10,119 nucleotides of DNA from Bryobacterales bacterium (lineage in GTDB: Bacteria; Acidobacteriota; Terriglobia; Bryobacterales; Bryobacteraceae), in assembly GCA_016880505.1 (NCBI GenBank), contig JAEHDI010000839.1:1-10119 (forward strand), in the 5' to 3' direction. The stretch's first letter is position 1, and each line of letters begins with the position of its first letter. Shown here one piece after another: positions 7,918 through 10,119 of the stretch. The position numbers and the translations under genes are program-made. Below the pieces are notes generated by a model. It was given only the letters and a program-made list of their open reading frames with translations, did not search any database and was not told the origin of the DNA.

Positions 7918-7942
7918 ATGGGGCCTCCTGGAAATGCCCCAC
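7918..7942 (-). promoter_or_regulatory. Ribosome binding site of the dgoD-like gene within a potential hairpin
   Basis: On the minus strand a perfect AGGAGG (7929-7924) lies 6 bases before the ATG at 7917, the strongest Shine-Dalgarno noticed in the window. It is flanked by complementary arms TGGGGC (7941-7936) and GCCCCA (7924-7919), giving a 6-bp stem, extendable by one G-U pair, with an 11-base loop holding most of the Shine-Dalgarno. This could modulate access to the start; there is no U-tract, so it is not a terminator. Confidence 0.55.
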
Positions 7943-7943
7943 T

Positions 7944-8246
7944 CTATCCCGGGGCGCGCCGCCGTCGCAAGTCGGAGGGCGGGGCCACAACGACCTGCTT
8001 GAGCGGAGACGTCTCGCCGCTTACGATCGACACGTTCCTCTCGGGCACACCGAAGGCCGCGGCGAGTACCGAACAGACTTGCGCGTTGGCTTTTCCTCGC
8101 TCCGGCGGAGCCTGGACTTTGAGCTTCAGCGTCCCGTCTCCCATGAAACCGGCGATCTCTGAGCGGGAGCTTTTCGGGACGACTTTCACCTTCAGGCGGA
8201 CCTCCCGCCCAAGTTCCAGGGAACGGCGCAGCTCAGCGAGGTCCAT
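7944..8246 (-). CDS. DUF167 / YggU-family protein (UPF0235)
   Basis: A small cytoplasmic protein of about 100 residues from the chosen ATG at 8246-8244 (MDLAELRRSLE...). Family signatures are clear: LKVKVVPKSSRSEI near residues 18-31, the APPERGKANAQV motif near 46-57, then a SGETSPLKQVVV strand. The molecular function of DUF167 proteins is unknown. A longer frame extends upstream to 8321, but those codons lie inside the response-regulator gene and do not resemble the family. The chosen start gives the normal family length and a 14-bp overlap with the preceding gene. No Shine-Dalgarno is seen, so coupled translation is likely. Confidence 0.88.
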   Translation of the reverse strand: MDLAELRRSLELGREVRLKVKVVPKSSRSEIAGFMGDGTLKLKVQAPPERGKANAQVCSVLAAAFGVPERNVSIVSGETSPLKQVVVAPPSDLRRRRAPG

Positions 8247-8595
8247 GCGCGTACTCGTGCACCAGTTCAAGGAAACGATCGGCCCGGAAGGGTTTTTGCA
8301 ATACTTCGTCGGCGAGCCCATCCTCGACCTGGGCGAGGTCCGATGTCATCCCGGAGAGCACAAAGATCGGCACGCCGGCGGAGCGCGCCCGCATCATCCT
8401 CATCAGTCGGATTCCGTCGGAAGGGGTGGGCAGCCGCAGATCCGTGACGACCAGCGCGGGAGGGCACTCACCGAACAGCCGCTCGGCCTCCCCGGTTGTC
8501 GAGGCGGTCCGCACCTCGAAACCGCCGGTCTCGAGCAATAGCCGGCGGATCTCGAGCTGATCGGGGTCGTCATCGACTAGGAGGATCAGCGCCAA
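8233..8595 (-). CDS. Single-domain response regulator (CheY-like receiver)
   Basis: A 120-residue receiver domain with no output domain. The acidic pocket is DDD at 8-10, the phospho-acceptor is D52 in VVTDLRLP, the switch Ser is S81 (VLSG) and the conserved Lys is K101 in QKPF. All residues needed for phosphotransfer are present. The start is a TTG codon; no ATG or GTG fits upstream, and AGAGG lies 5 bases before it. No histidine kinase is in the window, so the partner is unknown. The gene follows the membrane-anchored protein by 8 bp and overlaps the DUF167 gene by 14 bp. As it lacks a DNA-binding domain, it probably acts by protein-protein contact or in a phosphorelay. Confidence 0.9.
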   Translation of the reverse strand: MALILLVDDDPDQLEIRRLLLETGGFEVRTASTTGEAERLFGECPPALVVTDLRLPTPSDGIRLMRMMRARSAGVPIFVLSGMTSDLAQVEDGLADEVLQKPFRADRFLELVHEYAHGPR

Positions 8596-8603
8596 CTCCG
8601 CCT

Positions 8604-9092
8604 CTACTGAAAGTTGATTTCCGCGATTACGAGCTGCGGCATGGCCTGATTCCAGCTATCAGGAATCTCATCGAACGGGAGCCGGAAGGACTTCGTTTCT
8701 CCAGGGGCGAGACCGCCACTCCGGCTCCGGACGATTGGGACACGCTGCCGAAGCACCACCTGCCCATAGGGGTCATAGAAGATGCAGTTGATTTCGACGG
8801 ACTGGAGCCTGCGGTCGCCGCCATTGGTGATTTTCCCGAGAATCTCGACGAGGGTCTGGCCTGCGAAAGCCTCGGCCGCCTTCATCTCGACTTCCCCGAG
8901 CTTCAGGTTACGGACATAGGCCTTGGCTTCTGCCGTCAATACCGGGATATCTTTTGGCATGGACTTGGACTGCCGATCCAAGTACCAGAAGCCGGCGGCC
9001 CCGATCACGGCCACTGCGGGAATAATGACGGCCGCAACCGGCAACCCGGCGCGCCCTTTCTTTGGAGTTTTCTCAGGATGATCGATTGCCAC
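8604..9092 (-). CDS. Membrane-anchored protein of unknown function (possibly DUF2393/FxLYD-like)
   Basis: A 162-residue protein from the preferred GTG start. A Lys/Arg-rich cytoplasmic N-terminus is followed by one hydrophobic segment (about residues 18-38, GLPVAAVIIPAVAVIGAAGF), then a domain of about 115 residues that should lie outside the membrane. That domain has a beta-sandwich look: EILGKITNGGDR, VEINCIFYDPYGQVV, a GGLAPGETKSFRL turn and a closing strand VIAEINF. The 'GxITNxGDR...V...FYDxxG...L.PGETxxF' pattern is like the FxLYD/DUF2393 proteins, which I recall in Acidobacteria; this is a guess. GGAGAG 8 bases before the GTG favours it over an in-frame TTG at 9119, which has no such site. 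The role is unknown. Confidence 0.8.
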   Translation of the reverse strand: MAIDHPEKTPKKGRAGLPVAAVIIPAVAVIGAAGFWYLDRQSKSMPKDIPVLTAEAKAYVRNLKLGEVEMKAAEAFAGQTLVEILGKITNGGDRRLQSVEINCIFYDPYGQVVLRQRVPIVRSRSGGLAPGETKSFRLPFDEIPDSWNQAMPQLVIAEINFQ

Positions 9093-9209
9093 TGGCGGTT
9101 CTCTCCGCGACAGAATCAATATGTCTCACCACTATTTGACACCGGATCGCGGCGGTTTGAAAGTGCGCCGGAGTAGGATACTGGAGAGTTGCAAGGAGTC
9201 CAGGGCGAA
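9093..9209. promoter_or_regulatory. Divergent intergenic region, probable promoters for both directions
   Basis: This 117-bp stretch separates the minus-strand gene train from the plus-strand yjbQ-like gene and is the only divergent gap in the window, so both transcripts probably start here. On the plus strand TTGAAA (9157-9162) and GATACT (9178-9183) are a weak sigma-70-like pair with a short 15-base spacer. No convincing minus-strand promoter was found. Confidence 0.4.
9101..9106 (-). promoter_or_regulatory. Ribosome binding site deciding a GTG start
   Basis: GGAGAG on the minus strand lies 8 bases before the GTG at 9092-9090. The alternative TTG at 9119 has no purine-rich site at a suitable distance, so the shorter protein is preferred. 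Confidence 0.6.
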
Positions 9210-9629
9210 ATGAAGAGTTATCGCAAGGAGTTGTGGTTCGACGTGCCGGGCCGGAGGGCCTTCCTCAACCTCACTTCGCAGGTGGAGAAGTGTCTGGCGG
9301 AGAGCGGCGTTCAGGAAGGTCTGGTGCTGGTGAACGCAATGCACATCACGGCGTCGGTCTTCATCAACGACGACGAATCGGGTTTGCACCACGACTACGA
9401 CAAGTGGCTGGAGAAACTCGCTCCGCACGAGCCGGTTTCGCAGTACAGGCACAACGACACCGGCGAGGACAACGCGGACGCCCACATGAAGCGGCAGATC
9501 ATGGGACGCGAGGTCGTGGTGGCAGTCACGAAAGGCAGGCTCGATTTCGGTCCCTGGGAGCAGATCTTCTATGGCGAATTCGACGGCCGGCGCCGCAAGC
9601 GCGTCCTGGTGAAGATCATTGGCGAGTGA
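9210..9629 (+). CDS. yjbQ: YjbQ-family protein (UPF0047)
   Basis: A 139-residue protein from the ATG at 9210 ([12 protein letters not shown]). It carries the UPF0047 signatures: [15 protein letters not shown] at 42-56, HHDYDKWL at 60-67, [19 protein letters not shown] at 81-99 and [12 protein letters not shown] at 115-126. The clustered His, Asp and Glu residues are the presumed active or metal site. E. coli YjbQ has been linked to a weak thiamine phosphate synthase activity; the true role is unclear. The frame is open from a TTG at 9189, but the ATG gives the family's usual start, and AAGGAG lies about 11 bases before it. It is divergent from the main train and converges on the sulfatase gene with an 18-bp gap. 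Confidence 0.93.
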   Translation: MKSYRKELWFDVPGRRAFLNLTSQVEKCLAESGVQEGLVLVNAMHITASVFINDDESGLHHDYDKWLEKLAPHEPVSQYRHNDTGEDNADAHMKRQIMGREVVVAVTKGRLDFGPWEQIFYGEFDGRRRKRVLVKIIGE

Positions 9630-9647
9630 GAATTGCTTCCGCCAAGT

Positions 9648-10119
9648 TCACAGTTGCTGCGGCCCCGGCCTTACGCTCGCTTTGTGTGCTTCCATCACTG
9701 CCTGAAGTTCGTTGACGATTTCAGGTTTTGTGCCGGCAAGATTCCGCTGCTCGGAGGGATCTTCGTTGAGATCAAAAAGGAGCGGCGGCCCGGATTCATC
9801 CCGCAACAAAGGCGCCTTTCGGAACGAACCTATGGATGTGTGGAGCTTCCACCGGCCCTTGCGAACCGCTTTCAGCCCCTGATCGTCATCGAGATTCGAA
9901 TAATAGAAGAACAATGGCTCGCGGCCGGTCGAGTTTCCAAGTAGCACCGGCGCCAGATCGTCGCCATCGTCTGTCCGGTCAGCCGGCAGGGTCGCTCCGG
10001 CAAGCTTTGCGCAGGTTGGAAGCAGGTCCATTGTCGCGCCGAACGCGGGCGTCGTCACGGCGGCGGGAATTCTTCCAGGCCACCGTGCGATGAAGGGGAC
10101 GCGCATGCCTCCCTCGAAA
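9648..10119 (-). CDS. Sulfatase (arylsulfatase-like), C-terminal part; 5' end outside the window
   Basis: The last 156 codons of a sulfatase, entering from beyond position 10119. The visible part starts at FEGGMRVPFIARWPG, the typical sulfatase motif of the C-terminal half of the catalytic domain, then TMDLLPT near 30-36. AVRKGRWKLH and LFDLNEDPSEQRNLA are standard C-terminal sulfatase motifs. The active-site Cys/Ser-x-Pro-x-Arg and any signal peptide lie outside the window, so the substrate class and export cannot be judged. Such enzymes usually remove sulfate esters from polysaccharides or glycosides. The gene ends 18 bp from the convergent yjbQ-like gene, with no terminator seen between them. 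Confidence 0.93.
   Translation of the reverse strand, partial: FEGGMRVPFIARWPGRIPAAVTTPAFGATMDLLPTCAKLAGATLPADRTDDGDDLAPVLLGNSTGREPLFFYYSNLDDDQGLKAVRKGRWKLHTSIGSFRKAPLLRDESGPPLLFDLNEDPSEQRNLAGTKPEIVNELQAVMEAHKASVRPGPQQL

Noticed and set aside
8247..8321. Upstream extension of the DUF167 frame
   Set aside because: These 25 codons lie within the response-regulator gene, are not family-like, and would make the protein longer than usual.
7918..8541. Plus-strand open frame across the DUF167 and response-regulator genes
   Set aside because: Both minus-strand genes have clear family motifs; the antisense translation looks like random Arg/Ser/Gly-rich sequence.
9136..9141. Perfect TTGACA box upstream of yjbQ
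   Set aside because: At a 17-base spacing the -10 position reads GAAAGT, a poor match, so it does not stand as a promoter by itself.
8496..9176. Plus-strand open frame of 226 codons opposite the membrane-anchored gene
   Set aside because: The minus-strand reading has a membrane segment, an ordered domain and a Shine-Dalgarno; the antisense product has no comparable structure.
9630..9647. Possible bidirectional terminator between yjbQ and the sulfatase gene
   Set aside because: Only a 4-bp GGCG/CGCC pairing is seen nearby and there is no T-tract on either strand.

Overview
This looks like chromosomal DNA from a GC-rich, diderm bacterium. The gene set and protein style best fit an Acidobacteriota member, for example a Solibacter/Bryobacter-like lineage. 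That placement rests on a remembered resemblance of the RpoZ, Tat-tagged enolase-superfamily and sulfatase genes, not on a search. The GT9 glycosyltransferase and MsbA-like transporter imply an LPS-type outer membrane. No mobile element, CRISPR array, tRNA or rRNA was seen. I found no convincing undescribed system: most of the window is an ordinary, tightly packed housekeeping cluster with a few points worth checking.

Layout: nearly everything from about 9.1 kb down to position 1 lies on the minus strand as one continuous gene train. In transcription order it runs: a membrane-anchored protein of unknown function, a single-domain response regulator, a DUF167/YggU protein, a Tat-tagged DgoD-like sugar-acid dehydratase, a KDPG-type aldolase (Eda), a Trm112-family zinc-finger protein, a GT9 (heptosyltransferase-like) glycosyltransferase, an MsbA-like ABC exporter, YicC, guanylate kinase, RNA polymerase omega, CoaBC, and the first codons of a further gene, possibly a family-4 uracil-DNA glycosylase. 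No gap in this train exceeds 26 bp, and several junctions are 4-bp ATGA overlaps. At the right end a YjbQ-family gene runs on the plus strand, divergent from the train and convergent with the 3' part of a sulfatase gene that enters from outside the window.

Functional grouping: the dehydratase and aldolase form a sugar-acid catabolic pair (2-keto-3-deoxy sugar acid formation, then aldol cleavage), but no kinase is visible. The Trm112 protein, GT9 enzyme and MsbA-like exporter look like an envelope/LPS assembly group. The yicC-gmk-rpoZ-coaBC block is a widely conserved arrangement covering RNA turnover, GMP phosphorylation, the RNA polymerase omega subunit and coenzyme A synthesis.
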